Below, piece by piece: positions 10,421 to 19,023 of a DNA stretch of 42,259 nucleotides. The DNA is taken from the NCBI GenBank assembly GCA_009841615.1, contig VXLL01000024.1, forward strand, positions 1-42,259. The letters are read 5' to 3'. The first letter of the stretch is position 1. Each line of letters begins with the position of its first letter. The notes under the pieces are model-generated. The model saw nothing but the letters and a program-made list of their open reading frames with translations, made no database searches and was not told the DNA's origin. The DNA is from Gammaproteobacteria bacterium. GTDB lineage: Bacteria > Pseudomonadota > Gammaproteobacteria > Pseudomonadales > Azotimanducaceae. Position numbers and translations under genes: made by a program.

Positions 10421-10867
10421 ATGAGCACCGACAACGCAGTTTCCTTCTATCAAAAAATATCTAGTTCTCGCCCAGAGTTGGTGCGGTCAGTTGCTGCTTT
10501 GTTAGGACTGAATGCAGTAATACTACTGGGCTGGTGGGTTGTGTTTCCGTCTGATGTCAAGAGTAATGGAGCACAACTGTTTTTCATTCTATTATGGGGA
10601 GCTATTGCATATGCAATCTATCGCGGGCATAGCTGGGTGCGATATGCAATCGCGGTCGTCGTCGTCGCGGGGTTCGTTGAAATCATCAATGCCCACGCTC
10701 CTAGTGAACTAATTAAGACTCTCAGCTGGGACGAAAGAGTTACTAAGTTAATCGGAGTCGTTGCTGTAGTGCTACTGTTTTATCCAAGTTCGCACCGTTG
10801 GTACAAGTTCGTTAAAGAAACGCGAAAACAGTATGAAACAGCCCAAAAAACCGCACCAAAACCGTAA
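10421..10867 (+). CDS. Hypothetical four-helix membrane protein
   Basis: I do not recognise this 148-residue protein. It has four predicted transmembrane segments at roughly residues 22-42, 52-67, 72-90 and 107-122, separated by short loops, and a basic, hydrophilic C-terminal tail (about 125-148). The gene begins with ATG and is followed after 30 bases by another small membrane-protein gene on the same strand, so the two may be co-transcribed. No catalytic or binding motif is visible. Confidence 0.8.
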   Translation: MSTDNAVSFYQKISSSRPELVRSVAALLGLNAVILLGWWVVFPSDVKSNGAQLFFILLWGAIAYAIYRGHSWVRYAIAVVVVAGFVEIINAHAPSELIKTLSWDERVTKLIGVVAVVLLFYPSSHRWYKFVKETRKQYETAQKTAPKP

Positions 10868-10897
10868 GACCTCAACATCACCCATCCCGAGGTCAAA

Positions 10898-11272
10898 TTG
10901 AAGCTGGGTAACACTTATAGCTTAGTTCTCGTCTTTGCGTGCGCCGCGGTAACTCCTTTGTTGGTCATGGGTGTATTTTCTTTCATCCCCTCGACTTGGA
11001 CAGAGAACGCATGGAATCTAGGTATAGTGTTTTTTGTTCTCTATCTTTTAGTAGTAGGAGCGTTCACCTTTTTGTGCTTTCGGTTAGCTCAGACGTTTGG
11101 ACTTCATCAAATCCTCATATTTTCGATCACCGCATTGATAGTGGTCCGTGGAAAGCAACTACTGGTGTCTTCAACAGACCTTCACGAAATCATTGAAGCA
11201 GGAACGCTATTTAGTGCTTGTTTGCTCATTTTTTGTCTAACTCTGTTGATGCAACGAAGAAAAAGGGAATAA
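10898..11272 (+). CDS. Hypothetical small membrane protein
   Basis: Unrecognised 124-residue protein with about four hydrophobic segments (residues 8-30, 40-62, 70-84 and 100-118) and a basic tail ending QRRKRE. The start is TTG, supported by a GAGG seven to eight bases upstream (in cccgaggtcaaaTTG). It lies between another membrane protein and a secreted hydrolase, all on the plus strand. No function can be deduced. Confidence 0.75.
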   Translation: MKLGNTYSLVLVFACAAVTPLLVMGVFSFIPSTWTENAWNLGIVFFVLYLLVVGAFTFLCFRLAQTFGLHQILIFSITALIVVRGKQLLVSSTDLHEIIEAGTLFSACLLIFCLTLLMQRRKRE

Positions 11273-11297
11273 TCACACGCTAAGGAGATAAAGATCT

Positions 11298-12170
11298 ATG
11301 AAGTACTTCTCAGGTAAACAACTCGGTGCAGTTTTGTTGTTGGCGATATTTGGTTGGATGGTTCACAGCCAAGAAAACAACGATGTAGAAGTTGTCGAAA
11401 ACGTCATTTACGGACACAAGGCGGGAATGGCACTCATTTACGATGTTTTCAAACCTGCTGAACCAAATGGTACTGCGATCATTTTTATGGTTAGTTATGG
11501 TTGGTGGTCTGAGCGGGAATCGCCAGAGGTACACCAAGAAATGTTTCAAGATTACTTAGATCGCAATCTTACTGTCTTTGCCGTGTATCACGGCAGTGCT
11601 CCGGAGTTTAAAGTTCCTGATGCCGTGTCAGATGTACGTCGTGCAGTGCGACACATCAGAGCGCACGCAGAAGATCATGGCGTAGACGATAAGAAATTTG
11701 TAACTTGGGGCTACAGTGCTGGAGGACATCTGAGTTTAATGCTAGCTCTAGACAGCGACTCTGGCAAAGAGAGCTCGCTTGATCCCATAGAAAGAGTCTC
11801 CAATCGAGTCGCGGCGGCGTTGGCAATTTTTCCACCCGTTGATCTCACTGAACATGTTGGACCGGACGGGGACGCTGATGTTTTTCCCGCTTTGGACTTT
11901 GAAGTAGAACTTGTTGAGAGTGTGTCGCCAATATTCAAAGTATCAAAAGACGATCCACCGATCTTGTTGGTCCACGGCGATGACGATGGGATCGTAGATA
12001 TTGAACATAGCGAACGCATGCGCGACGCCTTGAAAAAAGTGGGGGTACCTGTTCACCTCGAGGTCATCGAAGGAGCAGGACATGGTTTTTACGAAGACGC
12101 CTATGACGAACAATATCAAAAGGCAGTCTTCAAATTTTTAGAAGATCATGAATTCGTTCAGAAGAAATAA
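11298..12170 (+). CDS. Secreted alpha/beta-hydrolase (esterase/lipase family)
   Basis: A 290-residue protein with an N-terminal hydrophobic signal segment (residues 8-24), so probably exported. The core is an alpha/beta-hydrolase: the nucleophile elbow GYSAGG places Ser140, the acid is probably Asp230 in HGDDDGIV (HGxxDxxV pattern), and the histidine is His262 in EGAGHGFYED. The layout resembles carboxylesterases of the BD-FAE/dienelactone-hydrolase type. The substrate cannot be inferred. AAGGAG lies about ten bases before the ATG. Confidence 0.85.
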   Translation: MKYFSGKQLGAVLLLAIFGWMVHSQENNDVEVVENVIYGHKAGMALIYDVFKPAEPNGTAIIFMVSYGWWSERESPEVHQEMFQDYLDRNLTVFAVYHGSAPEFKVPDAVSDVRRAVRHIRAHAEDHGVDDKKFVTWGYSAGGHLSLMLALDSDSGKESSLDPIERVSNRVAAALAIFPPVDLTEHVGPDGDADVFPALDFEVELVESVSPIFKVSKDDPPILLVHGDDDGIVDIEHSERMRDALKKVGVPVHLEVIEGAGHGFYEDAYDEQYQKAVFKFLEDHEFVQKK

Positions 12171-12188
12171 GGTGAATTTACCTTATTT
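12165..12188 (+). terminator. AT-rich hairpin at the hydrolase stop codon
   Basis: A perfect nine-base inverted repeat, AAATAAGGT / ACCTTATTT, with a six-base loop, begins inside the stop codon. The stem is AT-rich and is not followed by a clear T-run, so it may be a weak terminator or an mRNA 3'-end stabiliser. Confidence 0.4.
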
Positions 12189-12389
12189 GAACGAGTAGGA
12201 AAAAACTTTATCGTCCAATCCGGTGAAGCTGGGTGTTGTGTTCAGATTAGTCGGAGTCGACGTGTGTCATTCGTAAGGTCACAGGAAATTGTTCAGATTT
12301 CCGAGATAGCGAAGCTAGTTCAAAACTAACGAAGGATTGAAACTCCTTTAGAAATCTCCAAAACAAATTTCTGGAGTAAACAGTCCTTG

Positions 12390-12423
12390 CCAGCGATCCC
12401 ACGTAATGGGTCGCTTGGTTTTT
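12390..12423 (+). terminator. Probable rho-independent terminator
   Basis: Arms AGCGA-t-CCCA and TGGG-TCGCT pair (nine pairs with one bulged T) around a CGTAA loop, with a possible extra CC/GG pair, and are followed by ggttttt. This fits an intrinsic terminator for rightward transcription. Confidence 0.6.
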
Positions 12424-12500
12424 GATAGTACATGTTTACCACGATTTTAGCCAACGTACTTTGTTTGAATCACCTCTGTGAGGATGTACGCACAACCATT

Positions 12501-12533
12501 TGTTATAATAGGAGTTTACTGGCCTAAACGGCC
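12501..12533 (+). promoter_or_regulatory. Perfect extended -10 promoter and GGCC leader hairpin
   Basis: TGTTATAAT at 12501-12509 is a perfect TGnTATAAT extended -10; no good -35 is present. The expected start near 12516 gives a leader of about 45 bases containing GGCC-taaac-GGCC (12521-12533), a short hairpin right at the 5' end of the transcript. The hairpin could affect mRNA stability or be an operator; this is inference. Confidence 0.55.
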
Positions 12534-12560
12534 TGTTTCTCTGTAATTTAACACACGAAT

Positions 12561-13127
12561 ATGCAATCCCAATTACGCGATTCTATATCTGTCTCAAACG
12601 AAAACCAAACAACCGAAACATCTAAGGAAATTTGTCAAGAACGTCACGACTCTTGGCTTCACAAATTTCTTAAGCGATTTAGTGGTAAAACAATTTACGT
12701 TTATGACAAACAGTACCTAACCCGGTATTACCTATTGGGGGACGGTAGCGGCAAATCGTTTGAAATCTATGTACACCACATGCATGCCACAGACAGCTTC
12801 AGATGGTTGCACAATCACCCCTGGAAGTGGTTTTTTTCCTTTGTTTTCTCGGGTTCTTATATTCAAGACACCTATGATCGGAATACCAACAAGTTTGGGA
12901 AACAACACATTCGATGGTTCAATGTGTTTCGTGGGTTAAATCGATACCACTCGATTCGTGAACTGCCTCGCGGGTCTGCATGGACTCTAGTCCTCGCGCC
13001 GCCAAAATTAAGGGATTACAATTGGGGGTACTGGAACGACGAAACCAACCAACACGTTGAAGACAACGATATTGGACACGAGTCGGCTCATATTGAAATC
13101 TTTGGGAACAAACAACTAAAGGACTAG
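12561..13127 (+). CDS. Cupin-like protein with HNHPW metal-site motif
   Basis: A 188-residue soluble protein. After a polar N-terminal tail (residues 1-30) the body looks like a single cupin: hydrophobic strands, LHNHPWKW with His84 and His86, a glycine-containing turn (FSGSYIQ), then His130 and the segment PRGSAWTLVLAPPKLRDYNWG. These histidines are plausible metal ligands. Small cupin-like proteins with an H-(N/D)-HPW motif occur in phages and scattered bacteria, mostly without assigned function; that link is from memory of the family pattern. The gene ends only six bases from the convergent clpB stop, with no terminator between. Confidence 0.75.
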   Translation: MQSQLRDSISVSNENQTTETSKEICQERHDSWLHKFLKRFSGKTIYVYDKQYLTRYYLLGDGSGKSFEIYVHHMHATDSFRWLHNHPWKWFFSFVFSGSYIQDTYDRNTNKFGKQHIRWFNVFRGLNRYHSIRELPRGSAWTLVLAPPKLRDYNWGYWNDETNQHVEDNDIGHESAHIEIFGNKQLKD

Positions 13128-13133
13128 TGAGTG

Positions 13134-15761
13134 TCAGTCGGCATTCTCGAGAGACTTAGACTCGGTAGCACTGTCCTCATGAGCCGCGCTTGCAAAACTA
13201 AAGTTCCCCTCCGCAACATCTACCACGATCGTACTTTGGAGAGGAAAGTCTCCTGCCAGAATTTTCTTGGCTAACGGATTTTCCAAGTACTGTTGAATCG
13301 CTCTCTTAAGCGGACGCGCGCCATACACTGGGTCATAACCAGCCTTGCTCAGTAGATCAAGTGCTGCTTGGCGAATATTAAGATCGAAACCCTGCAGTTG
13401 GAATCGGGACCGCAAATACTCAACTTGAATGGTAGCGATAGAACGGATGTGATCTGCATTCAAAGAGTGGAATACTACGGTTTCGTCGATTCGATTGACA
13501 AATTCCGGTCGAAAGTGTTGAGTCACGATTTCCATAACTCGTTCTCGCATCTGAACATAAGGTACATCGGCGGTTGTCTCGAAGACATCTGAGCCAAGAT
13601 TGGAGGTCATAACGACTACGGTATTCCGAAAATCTACCGTTCTCCCCTGACCATCGGTCAGCCGTCCATCCTCTAAAACTTGCAGTAGGATGTTGAATAC
13701 ATCTGGGTGCGCTTTTTCTATCTCATCCAATAACAATACCGAATACGGTTTTCGTCGTACTTTTTCGGTGAGATGTCCACCTTCATCATAACCGACATAA
13801 CCAGGCGGTGCGCCAATCATCCGCGCGACCGAATGTTTTTCCATGAACTCGGACATGTCTAAGCGTACGAGCGCGGTTTCAGAGTCAAACAAAAATTCTG
13901 CTAGAGCTTTACACAGTTCGGTCTTACCAACTCCTGTCGGTCCCAAAAACAGAAACGAACCATTGGGTCGGTTTTCTTCAGCGAGACCAGCTCGACTGCG
14001 TCGAATTGCATTAGCTACGACACTTACAGCTTCGTTTTGACCAACTACGCGACGGTGTAACACCTCTTCCAAGCGAAGTAGTTTTTCTTTTTCGCTTTCT
14101 AACATTCGCGCGACCGGAATACCAGTCCAAGCGGAAACTACTTCTGCAATCTCGCCCTCAGTTACCTTCGTTCGCAACAGTTTAAAGCTGTCATTTTGAC
14201 CCCGAGGCTCAACCGACACTTGAGCAGCTTTCTCCAATTCTGGAATCTTACCATATCGGAGTTCCGACATCCGCGCGAGATCACCACGACGCTCAGCGGC
14301 TTCATATTCCAACCGCGCGGCTTCAAGTTGTTCTTTGACTTGGTGCGTGCTCGACACGATTTCTTTTTCAGCTTGCAGCACCCGACTCAGTTCATCGAGT
14401 TCCTTTTCCGCAATTTCGATTGACTCATCAAGTTCCGTTAATCGCTTAATCGACGCGTCGTCAGACTCTTTCTTGAGCGATTCCTGTTCCATCTTCATCT
14501 GAATCAGCCGTCGATCCAAGCGATCGATCGTTTCAGGTTTGGAATCTATTTCCATGCGTATGCGACTAGCTGCTTCGTCTACTAGATCAATAGCTTTATC
14601 AGGCAACTGACGATCCGATATATATCGATGCGAAAGAGTGGCTGCAGCAACCAGTGCAGGATCTGTAATTTCTACGCCATGATGTACCTCGTATCGTTCA
14701 TTCAATCCCCGCAAAATTGCGATGGTGTCCTCAACAGATGGTTCGTCAAGTTGTACGCGTTGAAAGCGTCTCTCTAACGCGGCGTCTTTTTCAATATATT
14801 TCCGATATTCATCCAGTGTTGTTGCCCCTACACATCGTAACTCGCCCCGTGCGAGAGCTGGTTTGAGCATATTTCCGGCATCGATGGAGCCCTCCGAAGC
14901 ACCAGCACCTACCAATGTGTGCAGTTCGTCGATGAAAAGGATTACTGAACCGTCTTGGTGCGCTAAATCATTAAGGAGTGCTTTCATGCGTTCTTCAAAC
15001 TCCCCTCGATATTTCGTCCCGGCTACCATTGCCCCGATGTCCAGTGCAAGAACTCGCATGCTTTTCATACTTTCAGGCACAGTCTTGTTCACGATTCGTT
15101 GTGCTAATCCTTCAACGACTGCAGTTTTTCCAACACCTGGTTCCCCAATTAGAACTGGATTGTTCTTTGTTCTGCGTTGTAATACTTGAAGAGTTCGACG
15201 AATCTCATCGTCTCGACCAATCACGGGGTCAAGCTTTCCATTTTCGGCTCGTTCGGTTAGGTCTATGGTGTACTTTTTCAGCGCGTCGCGCTGTTCCTCG
15301 GCACTTGGATCAACAACTTTTGCTCCTTTACGAACACTGTCGATTGCTGATTTGAGTGCTTCTTTTTGAACTCCCCATTTGTAAAGAATGTCAGCTGTTT
15401 TATCTTTTACTTCGATGAGTGCTAACAAAAACAATTCACTCGCGATGTATGTATCTTCGTTCTTTTGCGCGAGTTTGTCAGTAGTATTTAGCACACCTGT
15501 TAGAGCGCGACTAGGAACTACCTCTCCGCTTCCGCCGGTAACCTTCGGTAAGGACTCCAGGGTCCGTTCTATTTCTTCGTTAATACCCTTTAAATTTCCA
15601 TCAGCAACCGCTAAGATACTTGGAATTGTTCCGTCTTTTTGCTTGACCATCGCACCTAACACGTGCACGGGTTCCAACACTTGATGATCGTGCTTTAGAG
15701 CCAGGCTCTGCGCGTCCTGGAGTGCTTGCTGAAATCCAAGAGTTAGATTGTCAAATCGCAT
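13134..15761 (-). CDS. clpB: ATP-dependent disaggregase ClpB
   Basis: Hsp100 chaperone that, with DnaK, extracts polypeptides from aggregates. The 875-residue product has the N-terminal Clp domain (1-145), the first AAA module with Walker A GEPGVGKT at 206-213 and Walker [10 protein letters not shown], the ClpB-specific coiled-coil middle domain (about 400-530, rich in Glu/Lys/Leu), and a second AAA module with GPTGVGKTE near residue 610 and [14 protein letters not shown]. The middle domain separates it from ClpA/ClpC. A sigma-32-like promoter lies just upstream. The last ~25 residues are an acidic/serine tail slightly longer than in E. coli (857 residues). Confidence 0.97.
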   Translation of the reverse strand: MRFDNLTLGFQQALQDAQSLALKHDHQVLEPVHVLGAMVKQKDGTIPSILAVADGNLKGINEEIERTLESLPKVTGGSGEVVPSRALTGVLNTTDKLAQKNEDTYIASELFLLALIEVKDKTADILYKWGVQKEALKSAIDSVRKGAKVVDPSAEEQRDALKKYTIDLTERAENGKLDPVIGRDDEIRRTLQVLQRRTKNNPVLIGEPGVGKTAVVEGLAQRIVNKTVPESMKSMRVLALDIGAMVAGTKYRGEFEERMKALLNDLAHQDGSVILFIDELHTLVGAGASEGSIDAGNMLKPALARGELRCVGATTLDEYRKYIEKDAALERRFQRVQLDEPSVEDTIAILRGLNERYEVHHGVEITDPALVAAATLSHRYISDRQLPDKAIDLVDEAASRIRMEIDSKPETIDRLDRRLIQMKMEQESLKKESDDASIKRLTELDESIEIAEKELDELSRVLQAEKEIVSSTHQVKEQLEAARLEYEAAERRGDLARMSELRYGKIPELEKAAQVSVEPRGQNDSFKLLRTKVTEGEIAEVVSAWTGIPVARMLESEKEKLLRLEEVLHRRVVGQNEAVSVVANAIRRSRAGLAEENRPNGSFLFLGPTGVGKTELCKALAEFLFDSETALVRLDMSEFMEKHSVARMIGAPPGYVGYDEGGHLTEKVRRKPYSVLLLDEIEKAHPDVFNILLQVLEDGRLTDGQGRTVDFRNTVVVMTSNLGSDVFETTADVPYVQMRERVMEIVTQHFRPEFVNRIDETVVFHSLNADHIRSIATIQVEYLRSRFQLQGFDLNIRQAALDLLSKAGYDPVYGARPLKRAIQQYLENPLAKKILAGDFPLQSTIVVDVAEGNFSFASAAHEDSATESKSLENAD

Positions 15762-15799
15762 TTTTTTATTTAATTTGTAGTATTGCTATAACCAATAAC

Positions 15800-15824
15800 T
15801 AGGGGCATTTTCAGTAATCACAAG
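15800..15824 (-). promoter_or_regulatory. Candidate sigma-32 (heat-shock) promoter of clpB
   Basis: Read on the minus strand: CTTGTG (15824-15819), 13 bases, then CCCCTA (15805-15800). This resembles the RpoH consensus CTTGAA-N(13-14)-CCCCAT. Transcription would begin about 30 bases before the clpB ATG. The fit is good but not perfect at either box; clpB is a classical RpoH target. Confidence 0.55.
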
Positions 15825-15837
15825 GGAGCAGCTTTTG

Positions 15838-15873
15838 TAAAAAAATAGACGTTCGCTCCACCTAACGAGCGAA
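15838..15873 (-). terminator. Hairpin plus T-run, leftward
   Basis: On the minus strand TTCGCTC and GAGCGAA form a perfect seven-base stem around an eight-base loop, followed after six bases by a run of seven T. The gap between stem and T-run makes it an imperfect intrinsic terminator. It would end transcription coming from the nfeD side before clpB, or end an RNA made within the non-coding block. Confidence 0.4.
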
Positions 15874-15891
15874 ATTACATCGCTAAGAAGG

Positions 15892-15907
15892 TGTTCCACG
15901 TGGAACA
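15892..15907. other. parS centromere-like site (ParB binding)
   Basis: The sequence TGTTCCACGTGGAACA is a perfect 16-base palindrome and matches the parS consensus used by chromosomal ParB in pseudomonads and many other bacteria. ParB loads here as a CTP-dependent clamp and spreads to drive origin segregation with ParA and SMC. It sits in a non-coding block. Such sites usually cluster near the replication origin. No parA or parB is in this window. Confidence 0.85.
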
Positions 15908-16361
15908 TCCGTACATGGTTATCCCCAGTGTACCGACCTTTCTAATAATGAAACTGCTTCAAAGCAAGGAGTCTATTCCTCAAACAAGAATGAGGGATCC
16001 TCCACCATTCTAGAACATGCGTAGTGGAATCGGCAGATTCCCTATAGAGGTCAGTCTCCTCAAATCGGTGACCCTAAGTTTTCTCGTAATATCCCAGTTG
16101 GTTTTGGGGGAGAGCATTCTTCGTGATAGTTTTTGCCTCCGTAGTTTTTCAGAGTCGACCTCTCGATCGAACTCCATTAGACTGGTGTCAACGGTGGAAG
16201 GACGTTCGCGTGAGCTTCCTAGGTCGTGCCAAGATCAAGTCCGCGAGACCACGTTCCGTCGTGTCGAGAGTCAGTTGTCATGCAGTCGACGGTTCGCTGA
16301 TCGTCTGCGATTAACCAATTATTAAGGTTTTATGGCACCTAATACGTAAACTCGCAAGGAG

Positions 16362-16802
16362 CTAAGTCGTTTTGGGCTCAATATCAAGAATGGTCGAAGA
16401 ACCACCAACAATCTGTACCCGAGTCCCTTTAGGTATCGCGGTGTTAGCACGCACTGACCACCGCGTATCTCCAATCTGTGTGCGAATCTGACCTGGGCTG
16501 TCTAGTGCATCTTCCATCACGAACTCAGTTCCTACCATGTTTCCAACTTTATCGTGCAATTCAAGATCCGGTTTAGGATCCGTAGTTCGAAAAAACTTGT
16601 AATAAATAAATGTTGCCACAGTTGCTGTAATCGCAAAAGCGACAATCTGGAAGACAGCTCCTAAATCAAATAAGAACGCCACGATTGACATTCCGATACC
16701 AGCGACCGCAATTCCTATTAGAAAACCACCAGCCCCCAGTACTTCGGCCACACCAAATACTAGACCCACGCCTAACCAAATGAGTGCCCACATATTGTTC
16801 AT
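16362..16802 (-). CDS. NfeD-like membrane protein
   Basis: A 146-residue NfeD family protein of the short type: two to three hydrophobic segments at residues 5-75 with a glycine-rich turn ([18 protein letters not shown]), then a small OB-fold C-terminal domain (about 85-142) with the conserved ...GxTRWSVRA... strand. NfeD proteins are encoded beside SPFH/stomatin genes and are thought to act with them at the membrane. Here the start overlaps the SPFH stop by four bases (ATGA), which supports the pairing. E. coli YbbK/YbbL-region genes and QmcA-NfeD pairs are the closest context. Confidence 0.9.
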   Translation of the reverse strand: MNNMWALIWLGVGLVFGVAEVLGAGGFLIGIAVAGIGMSIVAFLFDLGAVFQIVAFAITATVATFIYYKFFRTTDPKPDLELHDKVGNMVGTEFVMEDALDSPGQIRTQIGDTRWSVRANTAIPKGTRVQIVGGSSTILDIEPKTT

Positions 16803-17743
16803 TGTCGTGATCCTCCTTGCGAAGACTGGTCACTGTTCATATCTTTAACTATGTCGCTGATTCCTGCGATTGAGCCGATCACATTTGCCGCTTCGAGGGG
16901 AATCATCATAACTTTATTGTTTGGCGATGCCGCAAGTGCCGCAAGCGCATCAACATACTTCTGTGCAACAAAGTAGTTAATCGCTCGGTTATCGCCTTGC
17001 GCAATCGCTTCAGACACCATTCGAGTTGCATTTGCTTCAGCCTCGGCTAGTCTTTCCCGCGCTTCAGCTTCTCGTCTAGCAGCTTCCAGTTCTCCGTCTG
17101 CTTCGAGAATTGCTGACTGTTTCTGTCCTTCTGCAACTTGAATTGCGGACTCGCGTTCACCTTCTGCTTCCAGTATCTGAGCGCGCTTCTCTCTCTCAGC
17201 TTTCATTTGTCTTGCCATCGCTTGAACCAAATCGTGCGGAGGAGATACATCGCGTATCTCAATACGCGTAACTTTCGTGCCCCACGGATCGGTGGCTTGA
17301 TCAACTTTTTTCAGTAGTTCTATATTGATGCGATCTCGATTCGATAGGATCTCATCAAGTTCCATTGACCCGAGCACCGCTCGGATATTCGTCATCACAA
17401 GATTCTTAGTGGCAAGCTCTAAGTTTGAGATCTGATATGCTGCTTTGGACGCATCTAATACCTGATAAAAACAGATCGCGTCACAGGTAACCAAGGCGTT
17501 ATCAGAGGAAATCACATCTTGCGCTGGTATGTCAAGGACTTGTTCCATCATGTTGAATTTCCTTCCCACTGCTTCGAGGACCGGAGTAAGAAGGTTCAGC
17601 CCTGGTGTAATCGTTCGCGTGAACTTACCAAAGCGTTCTACTGTCCAGTGATAACCTTGAGGTACGATGCGAATAGATCGCAAAATTATTACAAGGGCGA
17701 ACAGCAGAATTAAGCCGATGACTATAGGGATAGCATATTCCAT
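16799..17743 (-). CDS. qmcA: SPFH/stomatin-family membrane protein (QmcA-like)
   Basis: A 314-residue protein with an N-terminal transmembrane helix (4-22), an SPFH/band-7 domain (about 25-185, starting [16 protein letters not shown], with [11 protein letters not shown] and SNRDRIN), and a long Ala/Glu-rich coiled coil (185-250) ending in a hydrophobic segment. This is the architecture of QmcA/paraslipin, a scaffold of membrane microdomains linked genetically to FtsH-type proteolysis in E. coli. It forms an operon with the downstream nfeD-like gene. The 57-base gap from the upstream acyl-CoA dehydrogenase leaves room for its own promoter. Confidence 0.9.
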   Translation of the reverse strand: MEYAIPIVIGLILLFALVIILRSIRIVPQGYHWTVERFGKFTRTITPGLNLLTPVLEAVGRKFNMMEQVLDIPAQDVISSDNALVTCDAICFYQVLDASKAAYQISNLELATKNLVMTNIRAVLGSMELDEILSNRDRINIELLKKVDQATDPWGTKVTRIEIRDVSPPHDLVQAMARQMKAEREKRAQILEAEGERESAIQVAEGQKQSAILEADGELEAARREAEARERLAEAEANATRMVSEAIAQGDNRAINYFVAQKYVDALAALAASPNNKVMMIPLEAANVIGSIAGISDIVKDMNSDQSSQGGSRQ

Positions 17744-17800
17744 ATCGATGTTCCTACCATTTGATTATTCTAAAAGCAAATTTCGTGCCTAGCATTGTAG

Positions 17801-18997
17801 CTAACTACCGGTCGGCACTTCGTTAAAGGGGATTCCTTTATCAACACGTACTTCTTGGGGTAATCCTAAAACTCGTTCAGCTAGTATGTTGAGCATGATT
17901 TCATCGGTTCCACCGGCGACTCGATATCCGGGCGAATTCAAGAATGTATCAAAGTATCTTGCCTGTTCCGAAGTGGATAACGAGCCTGCCATTTCCAATA
18001 AGTCTAACGCAAACGACGCCATGTCTTGAATCTTTGATGCACCGACGAGTTTGCTGATGGAGTGTTCCGGACCGGGAGTCTCGCCGCGTGATAAAGCCGT
18101 AAGTGCACGATATCCAGTGTATCGTAAACCACTCTCTTGACAATACCAATTTGCAAGCATACTACGCACATGGGAGTCGTCGATGGCCGGACGATCTTTA
18201 ATCATCAATTGACTAGCAAGGTCGAAGAGATTCTTAAATACGACTCCCCCACCACCTGTACCCAATGCGGCTCGTTCATTCATCAAAGTTGTGATCGAAA
18301 CTTGCCATCCCTGCCCCACTTCTCCAAGTCGGTTCCCGTCGGGAATTGTTACGTTTTGGAAGAATACCTCGTTAAAGTTTGATGAACCGGAGATCTGTTT
18401 AATCGGCTTCACGTCAATACCGGGCGACTTGACATCTACGAAGAAATATGTCAAACCATCGTGTTTTGGTACGGTTGGATCGGTGCGAACCACAATGATC
18501 CCAAAATCACTGTAGTGTGCACCAGAGGTCCAGATTTTCTGTCCGTTTAAAACCCATGTATCACCTTCTCGAACGGCTCTTGAACGAATTCCCGCGAGAT
18601 CAGAACCCGCTATCGGTTCGCTAAACAATTGACACCAAATGTGTTCTCCTGAAGCTAGCTTAGGTAAATGTTGTCGCTTTTGCTGGTCGGTTCCCCAATG
18701 CATCAAAGTCGGTGCGGCCATCCCGATTCCAATGTCAAATATTCCTGTGGGTAGGTCGTATTTCGACTCTTCTTGTTCCCAGATCACGTGTTCAATTGCG
18801 GATGCACCGCGACCACCATATTGTTCAGGCCAACGAATGCACGCCCATCCCGCATCAAATTTGCGTCGTTGCCAGAGCTTGCACTGCTGTATCTCAGTCA
18901 AACCGTTCAGTTCGTCTTCGGTTGGCACATTCTGTTTCAACCAATCCCTAACTTCTTTACGAAAGCTAGCTTCTGAAGGTGTGTCGTTGAAATCCAT
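17801..18997 (-). CDS. Acyl-CoA dehydrogenase (first of an adjacent pair)
   Basis: FAD-dependent acyl-CoA dehydrogenase of 398 residues: N-terminal helical domain, central beta domain with QLFSEPIAGSDLAGI and WVLNGQKIWTSGAHYSDF, and C-terminal helices ending in GGTDEIMLNILAERVLGLP. This is the full-length, catalytically normal-looking FadE type. It is translated 26 bases after the stop of another, divergent acyl-CoA dehydrogenase, so the two probably form a heteromeric enzyme. The substrate is unknown; it may be a bulky acyl-CoA such as a steroid side chain or branched acid. Confidence 0.92.
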   Translation of the reverse strand: MDFNDTPSEASFRKEVRDWLKQNVPTEDELNGLTEIQQCKLWQRRKFDAGWACIRWPEQYGGRGASAIEHVIWEQEESKYDLPTGIFDIGIGMAAPTLMHWGTDQQKRQHLPKLASGEHIWCQLFSEPIAGSDLAGIRSRAVREGDTWVLNGQKIWTSGAHYSDFGIIVVRTDPTVPKHDGLTYFFVDVKSPGIDVKPIKQISGSSNFNEVFFQNVTIPDGNRLGEVGQGWQVSITTLMNERAALGTGGGGVVFKNLFDLASQLMIKDRPAIDDSHVRSMLANWYCQESGLRYTGYRALTALSRGETPGPEHSISKLVGASKIQDMASFALDLLEMAGSLSTSEQARYFDTFLNSPGYRVAGGTDEIMLNILAERVLGLPQEVRVDKGIPFNEVPTGS

Positions 18998-19023
18998 AAT
19001 TTGAATCTACTTCAAAGTTGCCG

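Larger units (their letters stand above)
12171..12560. other. 390-base intergenic region
   Basis: Between the hydrolase and the cupin-like gene. It contains the stop-codon hairpin, a second terminator-like hairpin (12390-12423) 220 bases further on, and a promoter for the next gene (12501-12509). The segment between the two hairpins could encode a small RNA, but I see no known family and no coding sequence. Confidence 0.5.
15762..16361. other. 600-base non-coding block carrying parS
   Basis: The largest gap between genes. It holds the clpB promoter, a leftward hairpin/T-run, the parS palindrome, a near-match to a DnaA box (TTATCCCCA at 15919-15927, one mismatch to TTATnCACA) and, at its right end, a possible leftward promoter TTGCGA-17-CATAAA (16357-16329). 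The frames open in 16017-16325 have no recognisable protein character. No known structured RNA (RNase P, tmRNA, 4.5S, 6S) is recognised in it by signature. Confidence 0.5.

Noticed and set aside
15892..15907. The palindrome as an operator for a regulator instead of parS
   Set aside because: Its 16-base match to parS is exact and there is no start site close enough to be blocked by it; the operator reading is less economical, though not excluded.
15919..15927. DnaA-box-like TTATCCCCA beside parS, hinting at oriC
   Set aside because: Only one box with a mismatch, no cluster of boxes and no AT-rich unwinding element with dnaA/dnaN neighbours. parS alone does not make this the origin.
15960..16012. 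Possible tRNA-like end (ggatcctccacca) on the plus strand
   Set aside because: The TCCACCA end is suggestive, but there is no T-loop TTCRA, no acceptor partner and no cloverleaf.
16017..16325. A 102-codon plus-strand frame in the parS block
   Set aside because: Composition is Ser/Arg-rich with no protein-like pattern, no ribosome binding site, and no recognisable domain. I treat it as a chance frame in non-coding DNA.
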